Source: Propionicimonas sp. (GTDB lineage Bacteria; Actinomycetota; Actinomycetes; Propionibacteriales; Propionibacteriaceae). From it: a stretch of 33,651 nt of DNA. The stretch's first letter is position 1, and each line of letters starts with the position of its first letter. The notes below the pieces were generated by a model, which saw only the letters and a program-made list of their open reading frames with translations, was not told where the DNA came from and made no database searches. Where the stretch lies: contig JAOATP010000213.1 of NCBI GenBank assembly GCA_030158185.1, forward strand, positions 1 to 33,651. Reading direction: 5' to 3'. The translations under genes were made by a program, and so were the position numbers. Below are positions 25,284-32,305 of the stretch, one piece after another.

Positions 25284-26066
25284 TCAGATGTAGGGCGTGG
25301 TGACGGACTCCGGGTACGCACCCATGGCGCCCAGCAAGCCGCGGCCGACCTCGCGTGCAGCGATGATCGCCTGGCGCACAGCGCCGGAATCGCCACTGAA
25401 GAACGAAATGACCTCGTTGGAGTAGCTGGTGCCGGCAGCGGGGCTGGCGTAGCCGACGACGTCAATCGTCGATGCCTTGACGGCGGTGTCGGCGAGAACG
25501 ACGCCGATCGCTGCCGGGGCGCCGACCGTGATGCCGAAGGCCTTGCCGATCGGTGCGCCGAACGCCTTGTTCAGGGCGTAGGAGGCACGAGCGGTGTACT
25601 GGAACTCGAGGTGGCCGGCATCGTTGGCATAGACGTCGCCGAAGGTGCGGTCGAGCTCGCTGATGGTGACCTCGACGGCGCGACGGGCGTCGGAGACGTC
25701 CTCTGCACCGAAGATGATGAGGGAACCGTGTCCGGCGCCACCCTTGGTGTCGCGGGGCAGCTCGATCGTCACGATCTCGCAGTTGGTCGCCTTGACGGCT
25801 TCGTCAGCGGCGAAGATGTGCGGGCCGGCGCCGGTGCGGGCACCGACGATGCCGATCGACTTGTACTTGGGATCGATCTTCATCAGGGCGTGGACCTGGG
25901 GGTCGACGTTGGCGATGACGAGGCCGATCGTGTCGCCCAGCGCGCTGGCGCAGACGAACTCCGTGGATGCCGGACGGGCACCGGCCTGTTTCGGGGCCGC
26001 TGCGGGCCCGTCCATCTTCTTCATGACGGCTGCCATGATCTGGTTGACCAGTTCTTCAGTTGCCAT
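25284..26066 (-). CDS. pduB: Tandem-BMC trimeric shell protein PduB
   Basis: A 260-residue shell protein with two fused BMC domains that forms trimers (pseudohexamers). The N-terminal helix MATEELVNQIMAAVMKKMD resembles the encapsulation peptides and is known in Salmonella to link shell and cargo. FVCASALGDTIGLVIANVDP opens the first domain, and GDVYANDAGHLEFQYTARASYALN is the family core. The second domain ends with FFSGDSGAVRQAIIAAREVGRGLLG. No internal ATG, GTG or TTG that would give a PduB'-like short form was found at the expected place. Thirteen bases separate it from pduC. Confidence 0.94.
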   Translation of the reverse strand: MATEELVNQIMAAVMKKMDGPAAAPKQAGARPASTEFVCASALGDTIGLVIANVDPQVHALMKIDPKYKSIGIVGARTGAGPHIFAADEAVKATNCEIVTIELPRDTKGGAGHGSLIIFGAEDVSDARRAVEVTISELDRTFGDVYANDAGHLEFQYTARASYALNKAFGAPIGKAFGITVGAPAAIGVVLADTAVKASTIDVVGYASPAAGTSYSNEVISFFSGDSGAVRQAIIAAREVGRGLLGAMGAYPESVTTPYI

Positions 26067-26080
26067 AGCGGGTCAGAACC

Positions 26081-26359
26081 TCACTTCTCAAGCTGCGGGA
26101 GAATCTTCTCCACGTCGGTGTGCGGGCGCGGGATGACATGGACGGAGACGAGCTCCCCCACGTTTTGAGCGGCTACGGCGCCGGCATCGGTTGCGGCCTT
26201 GACCGCGCCGACATCACCGCGCACGAGCACGGTGACCAGACCGGAGCCAACACGCTGGCTTCCGATCAGGACGACGTTGGCCGACTTGACCATCGCGTCC
26301 GCGGCTTCAACAGCGGCGACGAAACCCTTCGTCTCCACCATTCCCAGGGCTTCTTGCAT
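26081..26359 (-). CDS. pduA: BMC-H shell protein PduA
   Basis: A 92-residue major hexameric facet protein, first gene of the long operon. It closely matches Salmonella Pdu[28 protein letters not shown], pore loop RVGSG with Ser39 kept, [15 protein letters not shown] and [18 protein letters not shown] 26359 has GGAGGAG at good spacing. An in-frame ATG 17 codons upstream lacks a ribosome binding site and would add a non-family leader, so it is not used. The central pore is known in Salmonella to favour propanediol entry and to limit aldehyde leakage. Confidence 0.95.
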   Translation of the reverse strand: MQEALGMVETKGFVAAVEAADAMVKSANVVLIGSQRVGSGLVTVLVRGDVGAVKAATDAGAVAAQNVGELVSVHVIPRPHTDVEKILPQLEK

Positions 26360-26449
26360 TCCAGACTCCTCCGTTGGGTCGGTGGGCCGCGCAGAGCCGA
26401 ATTCGGGCATGGCGGCCGTTCGTCCTGAGGGTAAGTCGGAACCACCGGC

Positions 26450-26479
26450 ACTAAACGGCCACGCAACGACCACTTTCAA
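26450..26479 (-). promoter_or_regulatory. Candidate promoter of the pduA operon
   Basis: On the minus strand TTGAAA (26474-26479) and TTTAGT (26450-26455) are separated by 18 bases, a reasonable sigma-70-type pair. The start site would lie near 26443, giving an untranslated leader of about 85 bases before pduA. The -10 is imperfect, which suits an activator-dependent promoter driven by PocR (inference). Confidence 0.5.
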
Positions 26480-26545
26480 TCCGCTTGTCAGGAGCCGGTA
26501 GGACCAGAATGTGCTGCTGGCGTGACCAAAAAGTGCACCTGAGCA

Positions 26546-26568
26546 CAGGACGGGCGTCCTGATTGACA
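26546..26568 (+). promoter_or_regulatory. Palindrome and -35 box upstream of pduU
   Basis: CAGGAC-GGGC-GTCCTG (26546-26561) is a perfect six-base palindrome ending two bases before TTGACA (26563-26568), a consensus -35. The -10 expected at 26586-26591 (GAGCAT) is poor. This arrangement fits an activator site next to -35. The half-site CGTCCTGA recurs at 26421-26428, in the pduA leader, so the two divergent operons may share a regulator. Confidence 0.4.
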
Positions 26569-26644
26569 CCGGGTGCGCGAATGCCGAGCATGGGGCTGAC
26601 CGGGTGGGGTATTGCGCGCCGTCCCGGGGCCACGAAAGGTGGAA

Positions 26645-26986
26645 ATGTCGGAGAAGCAGCGCATCATCCAGGAGTTCGTTCCCGGCAAGCAGGTAACCCT
26701 TGCGCACGTCGTGGCCAACCCTGACGCGCGGCTGTACCCGAAGATCGGACTGCCGCCGGGTGGCGGCGCCATCGGCGTGATGACGATCACCCCCAGCGAG
26801 GGCACGGTCATCGCAGCGGACGTCGCGACGAAGGCAGCAGCCGTCGAGCTCGGCTTCGTCGACCGGTTCTCCGGCTCCCTTGTCGTGACGGGCAGCCTCA
26901 CCGATGTCCAGACAGCCGTCGAGGCCGTTGTTGCCGTGCTGTGCGGTGAGCTGGGCTTCGCCCGCCCGCCCCTGACGCGCACGTGA
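26645..26986 (+). CDS. pduU: Permuted BMC shell protein PduU
   Basis: A 113-residue circularly permuted BMC protein that forms a hexamer capped by a beta-barrel. It matches PduU throughout: [21 protein letters not shown], the [28 protein letters not shown] segment and LTRT at the C-terminus. ATG 26645 is supported by AAAGGTGG directly upstream. It is the first gene of a two-gene plus-strand unit, divergent from pduA, and overlaps pduV by four bases. Confidence 0.95.
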   Translation: MSEKQRIIQEFVPGKQVTLAHVVANPDARLYPKIGLPPGGGAIGVMTITPSEGTVIAADVATKAAAVELGFVDRFSGSLVVTGSLTDVQTAVEAVVAVLCGELGFARPPLTRT

Positions 26987-27408
26987 AGAAGCTCCTCCTC
27001 GTCGGCGGCGTCGGTTGTGGCAAGACCACCCTGCTGCAGCGCCTCGAGGGCAGGGACATCGCCTACGCCAAGACCGGCGAGATGTACACGTCCGGCGCTG
27101 TGATCGACACCCCTGGCGAATACCTCGAGCTGCCGTGGTTCAAGCACGCCCTCCGGCTGGCCTCCTTCGAGGTCGAGCTGGTGGTCCTGCTCGCGTCCGC
27201 CACCGTCCCGGAGGGCCGCTTCCAGCCCGGTTTCACCACGTTCTTCATGCCGCCGTCCATCGGGGTGGTGACCAAGGTCGACATCGCGACGCCCGAGCAG
27301 GTGCACCTGGCCGGCAGCCACCTGCGCCTCGCCGGAGCCACCGAGATCCTCGAGGTCTCCGCCCTCACCGGCAAGGGCATCAAAGCCCTGCTCGCCCGCC
27401 TCGCCTAG
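26983..27408 (+). CDS. pduV: PduV/EutP-family small GTPase-like protein
   Basis: A 141-residue P-loop protein of the EutP/PduV family. [12 protein letters not shown] (8-19) is the Walker A loop, DTPGEYLE (42-49) is the switch-II region, and TKVD (about 98-101) is the guanine-specificity motif. Salmonella PduV sits on the cytosolic face of the compartment and affects its movement; the same role is inferred. The GTG start overlaps the pduU stop (GTGA). Its stop TAG lies in a CTAG shared with the convergent pduQ stop. Confidence 0.92.
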   Translation: MKKLLLVGGVGCGKTTLLQRLEGRDIAYAKTGEMYTSGAVIDTPGEYLELPWFKHALRLASFEVELVVLLASATVPEGRFQPGFTTFFMPPSIGVVTKVDIATPEQVHLAGSHLRLAGATEILEVSALTGKGIKALLARLA

Positions 27409-28535
27409 GCGACCCACTCCAGGATCCGGGTGAGGTCCGCCTCGGTGGCCTTGACCGGGTTACCCTCGGCACAGAAGTCCTGGAGGGCCGTCGCGGCCAG
27501 CGCGGGGATCTTCGCGCGGAACTCCTCGGGGTCGATGCCGGCACCGGTGATCGTCGCAGGCATCTCCAGCTCACGACGGACGCGTTCCACCCAGCCCACA
27601 AGGCCAAGGACGAGGTTCCGGTCGCTGGAAGCGGAGAGGCCGAGCGAACGCGCGAGCGTGACGTAGCGGCGCGCGACCTCGGAGATCTCGCCCGGACGGA
27701 TGCCGAGCTCGCCGGCGTTGAACTCGATCACGTGCGGCAGCAGGATGCCGTTGAGGCGCCCGTGGGCCACCTTGAACGAGCCGCCGATCGCGTGGGAGAG
27801 GCTGTGCACGATACCCAGCCCGGAGTTCTGGAACGCGATCCCCGCCATCGTGGCGCCGGTGTGCTGGTGCGTGCGCGCCTTCACATCCTGATTGCTGCGG
27901 TAGCTGCGCAGAAGGTAGGTGTCGGCGATCCGCAGGGCCTTCTCCGCCAGCGCGTCGGAGAAGTCGTTGTGGCCGACGGCGACGTAGGCCTCGATGGCGT
28001 GGCTGATCGCGTCCATGCCGGAATCGGCAACGAGGAACGGCGGCACCGTGCTGACCGCGTCGGGGTCCAGGATGGCGACGTCGGGCAACATGTCGTCGGA
28101 GGTGAGGGGCAGCTTGGCGTGGGTCACCGGGTCGGTGATCACGGCGAACGATGTGACCTCTGAGCCGGTGCCGCTGGTGGTGGGGATCACGTAGAAGCCG
28201 GCCTCCGCGCGGTGCCCCAGCTCGAGTGCCAGCTTGCGCACGGCCTTGGCCGTGTCGATCGGCGAGCCGCCACCGACGGCGAGCAGCGCTTCCGGCTCGA
28301 AGGCGACGAAGGCGGCAAGTCCCGCAGCGACGGCGGCGACGTCGGGATTGGGGATGACCTTGTCGTACACCTCGATGGTGGCCTCGGCCAGTACCTCACG
28401 CACCTGGAACATCAGCTGGCTGGTGGCCATGAAGGCGTCGGTGATGATCAGGACGCGACGTCCGGACAGCGCTGACAGCGCAGAGAGCGAGTCAGGCCCG
28501 TAGTAGAGGGTGGTGGTGAGTTGGAAGCGATACAC
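27405..28535 (-). CDS. pduQ: 1-propanol dehydrogenase PduQ (iron-containing ADH)
   Basis: A 376-residue group III iron-dependent alcohol dehydrogenase that reduces propionaldehyde to 1-propanol and regenerates NAD+ for PduP. Family marks are the nucleotide-binding [27 protein letters not shown], and the metal-ligand region DAISHAIEAY, GIVHSLSHAIGG and HGRLNGILLPHV. GTG 28535 has GGGAGA seven bases upstream, and the start MYRFQLTTTLYYGP aligns with known PduQ. The gene lies apart from the main operon, directly after pocR and overlapping it by 44 bases, so both are probably on one message. Confidence 0.93.
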   Translation of the reverse strand: MYRFQLTTTLYYGPDSLSALSALSGRRVLIITDAFMATSQLMFQVREVLAEATIEVYDKVIPNPDVAAVAAGLAAFVAFEPEALLAVGGGSPIDTAKAVRKLALELGHRAEAGFYVIPTTSGTGSEVTSFAVITDPVTHAKLPLTSDDMLPDVAILDPDAVSTVPPFLVADSGMDAISHAIEAYVAVGHNDFSDALAEKALRIADTYLLRSYRSNQDVKARTHQHTGATMAGIAFQNSGLGIVHSLSHAIGGSFKVAHGRLNGILLPHVIEFNAGELGIRPGEISEVARRYVTLARSLGLSASSDRNLVLGLVGWVERVRRELEMPATITGAGIDPEEFRAKIPALAATALQDFCAEGNPVKATEADLTRILEWVA

Positions 28536-29811
28536 CGGCAGGTCTCCCGTCGCGTGACGAACACTGGCGCCGGAACTCGCTGGGGGTGACTCCGGTATGC
28601 GCCCGGAAGACCCTGGAGAAGTAGTTGACCTGGTTGAAGTCCAGTGCAGCCGCGACCTTCTGAACCGGCATCTGCGTGGAAGCTAACATCAGCTGCGCGC
28701 GGGAGATCCGCCAGGCAGTCACATACGACACGAATGTGTAGCCGGTGACGGATTTGAACAACTTCGAGAGGTGACCTGGCGACCAGTGGGTCGCAGCAGC
28801 CGCCTCGGTGAGCGAGATCGCACGATTCGGGTGCCGGGCGATGTCGTTGAGCAGGTCACGCAGGTCTGGCCGGCGCTGCGGGCGTGACCGCAGCACTTCG
28901 TCCAGTGCCATCCCGAGCAGCCGCTCGATGTGCAGCTGCGCCTGCAGGCGGTTGATCGACGCCGTCCTGCGTTCCCGCTGGCCCAGCACGAGTTGGGTGA
29001 GGTGCGGAACGAGCCGGGGTGCGCAGTCCTTCGCAGCAGCGATCACCAGGTCCTCGACGCGCGCGACGCCGTCGCGCAGGTCACCGCCCGCGTAGACCTC
29101 GTCGAGAAGGTGGCTGGCCTCCGCGACGGCGCTGGCGAGGTCCTCGGCGTCGAGGGCGTCCCGGAGGACCGACACCTCCACAGGCTGCGCGGCATCGGGT
29201 TCGATCCTCGTCTTCGGGAGCGGGACGAGGGTGAGCAGCGGCCGCTGCGGCAGGGCGGGAACCACGGCGGGAACGACCGTGCCGACGTCGGGGCCGTTCT
29301 TGCGCACGCGCATCCCGTCGAGTACGCGGCTCAGGCCGAAGAGCATCTTGGCAGCTGCTGCGACGCGGCTGAGGGTCGATATCGGGACCTCGTCGTAGAG
29401 GGCCTCAAGTCCCTCTCCCTGGCCGCGCCAGTTCGATCCGGCCGTGAGGAACCTCGGCTCGTCCGTCCGCGGGACCCGCACCTGGCCACAGAGGATGGCG
29501 CCGACATACTTGTCGCCCTCGGTGACCGGCACGGAGAAGTCCACGAGGCCCGCATGGCAGCGGTACACCTGTGGCGTGCCCTCGATCAGGGACTGCAAGC
29601 CGCCATGGGCGTCGCAGCCGTGGCAGAGCTTGCTCCGTACCGGGTCGGAGCGCATCTGCCGGCAGAAGTCGGTGAAGGCGTACGAGTTGGTGACAGGAAT
29701 TCCGCGGGCGTTGACGGCGACCGTCGCCAAACCCGTGGCCTCAGAGAAGTCTTCGAGAATCTTCTGCACCTGGGCCAGGTCGAGAACGTCAGCGATGCCG
29801 AGCTCTGTCAA
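28492..29811 (-). CDS. pocR: PocR-type AraC-family activator of the pdu genes
   Basis: A 439-residue regulator with an N-terminal PocR sensory domain (~10-175) and a C-terminal AraC double helix-turn-helix (~325-420; ISLTEAAAATHWSPGHLSKLF and ending GVTPSEFRRQC). The sensor has conserved cysteines at 50, 63, 66, 85 and 108 (CHGCDAHGG, YRCHAGLVDF, CGQV). In Salmonella PocR responds to propanediol and activates pdu and cob operons. The start is TTG at 29811, with GGAGGA six bases upstream; an ATG nearby is out of frame. Its own promoter carries a palindrome over the -35 region, suggesting autoregulation (inference). Confidence 0.92.
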   Translation of the reverse strand: MTELGIADVLDLAQVQKILEDFSEATGLATVAVNARGIPVTNSYAFTDFCRQMRSDPVRSKLCHGCDAHGGLQSLIEGTPQVYRCHAGLVDFSVPVTEGDKYVGAILCGQVRVPRTDEPRFLTAGSNWRGQGEGLEALYDEVPISTLSRVAAAAKMLFGLSRVLDGMRVRKNGPDVGTVVPAVVPALPQRPLLTLVPLPKTRIEPDAAQPVEVSVLRDALDAEDLASAVAEASHLLDEVYAGGDLRDGVARVEDLVIAAAKDCAPRLVPHLTQLVLGQRERRTASINRLQAQLHIERLLGMALDEVLRSRPQRRPDLRDLLNDIARHPNRAISLTEAAAATHWSPGHLSKLFKSVTGYTFVSYVTAWRISRAQLMLASTQMPVQKVAAALDFNQVNYFSRVFRAHTGVTPSEFRRQCSSRDGRPAGVSLPTHHHPLLRA

Positions 29812-29835
29812 CGTGTTCCTCCATTGGACAACCTG

Positions 29836-29865
29836 AGATTAGCCCAAGTGTCGAAGCCACGACAC
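29836..29865 (-). promoter_or_regulatory. pocR promoter with palindromic operator
   Basis: On the minus strand TAATCT (29836-29841) is a good -10 box, placing the start near 29829 and a leader of about 18 bases containing GGAGGA. A perfect palindrome GTGTCG-AAGCCA-CGACAC (29848-29865) covers the -35 position and part of the spacer. It is a likely binding site for PocR or another regulator. Confidence 0.5.
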
Positions 29866-29878
29866 CCTTGTTCTGCGG

Positions 29879-29893
29879 ATCACATCATGTGAT
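29879..29893. promoter_or_regulatory. Palindrome ATCACA-TCA-TGTGAT upstream of pocR
   Basis: A perfect six-base palindrome with a three-base spacer, 13 bases upstream of the pocR operator-like palindrome. It is AT-rich compared with its surroundings. It could be a second regulator site for pocR or for the divergent plus-strand gene. The regulator is unknown; the half-site order is not that of CRP. Confidence 0.4.
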
Positions 29894-29940
29894 GGGGGTT
29901 CGACGGCCGCACGCCACGCCGGGACGGTACGGTTGCCGCC

Positions 29941-30489
29941 GTGGCGGCAACCAGCGACATCATCAAGGCCATCGGCCAGGCGATCATCGATGCCTTGCGC
30001 CCGCGGAGTTCCACCCGGCGTTCCCGTCCCCGGAAGCCGTCGACACCGCGGCGCACCGGCACCGGCACGGGCACCCAATCCGGGCGTGACTACCCCGGGG
30101 ACTTCCGTGGACGTCCCGTCCTCACCTATGCGCCGCACCCCGGCTCGATGCCAGACCCGGGCGAGGTGGTGTGGACCTGGGTGCCGTACGAGGAGGACCA
30201 CAGCCAGGGCAAGGACCGCCCGGTGCTGATCATCGGACGAGACGACGACTGGCTCCTCGGGCTGCCCATGACCAGCAAGGACCACGACAGGGACGCGCGC
30301 CAGGAAGCCGCGGAGGGCCGCTACTGGGTCGAGGTCGGACGGGGCCCGTGGGACTCCTCCGACCGGATCAGCGAGGTGCGGGTGAACCGGATCGTCCGCG
30401 TGGACCCGAACGGCGTCCGGCGTGTGAGTGGCGCCCTCGACAAGGCCCGCTTCGAGCGGGTGGCTGACGGGGTCCGCCGCCACCGGTGA
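29941..30489 (+). CDS. PemK/MazF-like protein, orphan
   Basis: A 182-residue protein. Residues ~73-175 resemble the PemK/MazF toxin fold (PGEVVWTWVPYEEDHSQGKDRPVLIIGR, then WLLGLPMTSKDHD and RVNRIVRV). The first 50 residues are different: a short helix, then a low-complexity basic stretch rich in Arg, Ser, Pro, Thr and Gly (21-48). There is no antitoxin-sized gene next to it, so toxin activity is doubtful; solitary versions are frequent in actinobacteria. The GTG has no Shine-Dalgarno, but TACGGT ends seven bases before it, the layout of a leaderless gene. Confidence 0.7.
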   Translation: MAATSDIIKAIGQAIIDALRPRSSTRRSRPRKPSTPRRTGTGTGTQSGRDYPGDFRGRPVLTYAPHPGSMPDPGEVVWTWVPYEEDHSQGKDRPVLIIGRDDDWLLGLPMTSKDHDRDARQEAAEGRYWVEVGRGPWDSSDRISEVRVNRIVRVDPNGVRRVSGALDKARFERVADGVRRHR

Positions 30490-30574
30490 CGGTTTCCCCG
30501 GACGGAGTGCGGGTACCCTGATCGAGCCACGGCCCCCCACACCCCCTCGAGGGGAGCCCCAGCGACAGGACACC

Positions 30575-32218
30575 GTGCCCGCCATCACGCCTGATCACCG
30601 CCTACACCTGCGCCAGCGTCTGCTCGACCGCCTCGACGACGTCGGCGATGCCCTGCACCTGCCCGTCACCGGACGCCGCGTGCCGGGGACGATCGCCGTC
30701 GCGATCCTCGCCGGCCTTGCCTCGCTGGCCGCGTCCGCCTACTTCGTGGGGAACCACCACCTGAGCCTCGCCTACGGCGATGCGCTCGCCCACCTCACCG
30801 CTGCCCGCCAGTTGTTCGACGCCAGCGCGGGCATGAGCGCGCCACCCCTGCCGACGGTGCTGCTCGCCCCGTTCGTCCTGAGCGTGTGGCTGTGGTCCTC
30901 CGGCTGGGGCGCTGCACTGCTCGGCGCCCTCTGCCTCGCCGGGACCGCGGCAGCCGTGTACCGGGTCGGTGCCCGGTGGGGGCTGCACGGCCTTGGCAGG
31001 CTGACCGCCGTCGCGGCCGTCGTCGCCAACCCGACCATGCTGTACCTGCATTCGACAGCGCTCAGCGAACCGGTGCTGATCGCCGGAATGGCCGGCTGCC
31101 TCGCCGGGCTCGCCCACTGGGCGGCGACGGACCGCCTGGTGGGGCCCCGCGAGCTGGCCCTCTGGGCCGGCGTCCCCGGTGCCGTGGCTGCGCTGTCCGG
31201 CTACCCGGGCTGGGCACTGGTCTGCGTCGGGACGGTCTACGTGGGCATCATCTCCTGGAACGGCACGCACGACCTGCCGACGGTGGCCCGCGAGGTGGCC
31301 GGCTTCGCCGCCGTACCGGTGGTTGCTGTCGGTGCCTGGTCGGTGGTCTCGCTGAGTGTCCTCGGCAACCCGCTCGCGTACATGGCCGGGCTGTCGTCGA
31401 CGTCACCGGGCGGGCCGGCCGGCGTCAGCCTCGGCAGCACTGGTCAGGTCGCGCTCAGCCTGACAACGCTGAATGTCGCCGTGGTCAACACGGTGGGGCC
31501 CGGGCTGATCGGCCTTGCCGCCATCGGGTTGTTCGTCCTGCTGCCCTGGAACCGCGTTCCCCGGCTGCCCGGGTTCCTCGCCGTCGCCGTCAGCACCTAT
31601 GCCTTTCTCGCCGCCACCCTGATCACGGGGAGCGTCGTCGTGCTCAACGAAGCGAACTCCGGCGAGGTGTGGAACAACCGCTACGGCATGTCGATGATCG
31701 TCGCCGCCGCACTGTTCGCCGCCTGTGGTGTCGACCTCGCAGCCCGCACGCTGTCCAGCCGGAATCCCCGGTTCGTCACCGTTGCGCAGGTCCTCGTCGC
31801 CGCTGCCACCGCTGGAGCACTCGTGGCGCAGACCCTCTGGCTGGCCCCGGCACCGGACCGCCGTTCGCTGGTGCTCTACGAGGCCGTCACCCAGCTCGCG
31901 GACGGGTTCGGCCCGCGCAGGGCCGCGGCCTGGCTGGGCGCGCACTACGACGGTGGCCGGATCCTCATCGACGAGTCGCTGGGCCGCAACACCGTCCTGC
32001 CCCTTGTCGGTCTCCCGCTGCGCGAGTACTACCTTTCCTCGAACCCGGCCTCGTTCACCGCGGCCCTCGGCGACCCGGCAGGACACGTCCGCTGGCTGTG
32101 GGCCACCGAGGACCCTGACGACCGGGTCGGGAGCGCCATCGCTGCGGACCCCGGGTTCGGCTTCACCTATCGGGTGGCCTACTCCGAGGGTGGGCTGCGC
32201 GTGTACCAGCGGCGCTGA
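30575..32218 (+). CDS. Multi-pass GT-C-like membrane glycosyltransferase (putative)
   Basis: A 547-residue integral membrane protein with roughly ten hydrophobic segments between residues ~37 and ~430, then a soluble C-terminal region of about 110 residues. The first loop holds LAYGDALAHLTAARQLFD, with Asp69 in the place where GT-C glycosyltransferases keep their catalytic acid, so a lipid-linked sugar transfer at the membrane is plausible. Substrate is unknown and the family was not identified with certainty. GTG 30575 follows a modest GACAGGA site; the N-terminal ~30 residues are cytosolic. It stands alone, 85 bases after the PemK-like gene. Confidence 0.65.
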   Translation: MPAITPDHRLHLRQRLLDRLDDVGDALHLPVTGRRVPGTIAVAILAGLASLAASAYFVGNHHLSLAYGDALAHLTAARQLFDASAGMSAPPLPTVLLAPFVLSVWLWSSGWGAALLGALCLAGTAAAVYRVGARWGLHGLGRLTAVAAVVANPTMLYLHSTALSEPVLIAGMAGCLAGLAHWAATDRLVGPRELALWAGVPGAVAALSGYPGWALVCVGTVYVGIISWNGTHDLPTVAREVAGFAAVPVVAVGAWSVVSLSVLGNPLAYMAGLSSTSPGGPAGVSLGSTGQVALSLTTLNVAVVNTVGPGLIGLAAIGLFVLLPWNRVPRLPGFLAVAVSTYAFLAATLITGSVVVLNEANSGEVWNNRYGMSMIVAAALFAACGVDLAARTLSSRNPRFVTVAQVLVAAATAGALVAQTLWLAPAPDRRSLVLYEAVTQLADGFGPRRAAAWLGAHYDGGRILIDESLGRNTVLPLVGLPLREYYLSSNPASFTAALGDPAGHVRWLWATEDPDDRVGSAIAADPGFGFTYRVAYSEGGLRVYQRR

Positions 32219-32285
32219 CGGCTTCCCTGCGCACCCGTCCGATGGGCAACAACACGTATGGGGAGACGACGCAAAGTCCGTTAAC

Positions 32286-32305
32286 CTACAACCAAATGGT
32301 TGTAG
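32286..32305. promoter_or_regulatory. ArsR-type operator overlapping the arsR start codon
   Basis: CTACAACC-AAAT-GGTTGTAG is a perfect eight-base palindrome spanning 32286-32305. The ATG of the regulator gene (32296-32298) is inside it. TTAACCT just upstream can act as the -10 of a leaderless transcript. Binding here would block transcription initiation, so autorepression is likely. Confidence 0.75.

Noticed and set aside
26360-26410. An upstream in-frame ATG adding 17 residues to PduA
   Set aside because: No ribosome binding site precedes it, the extra residues are foreign to the family, and GGAGGAG is correctly placed for the start at 26359.
26360-26644. A cobalamin riboswitch in the pduA/pduU intergenic region
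   Set aside because: No convincing B12-box sequence or extended riboswitch fold was found; the region looks like promoters and protein-binding sites.
29879-29893. ATCACATCATGTGAT as a CRP site
   Set aside because: CRP sites read TGTGA-N6-TCACA; here the half-sites are in the opposite order with a three-base spacer, so it is kept only as an unassigned palindrome.
30543-30554. CCCCTCGAGGGG between the PemK-like and GT-C-like genes as a terminator
   Set aside because: It is a loopless palindrome of 12 bases that cannot form a normal hairpin, and no T-run follows.
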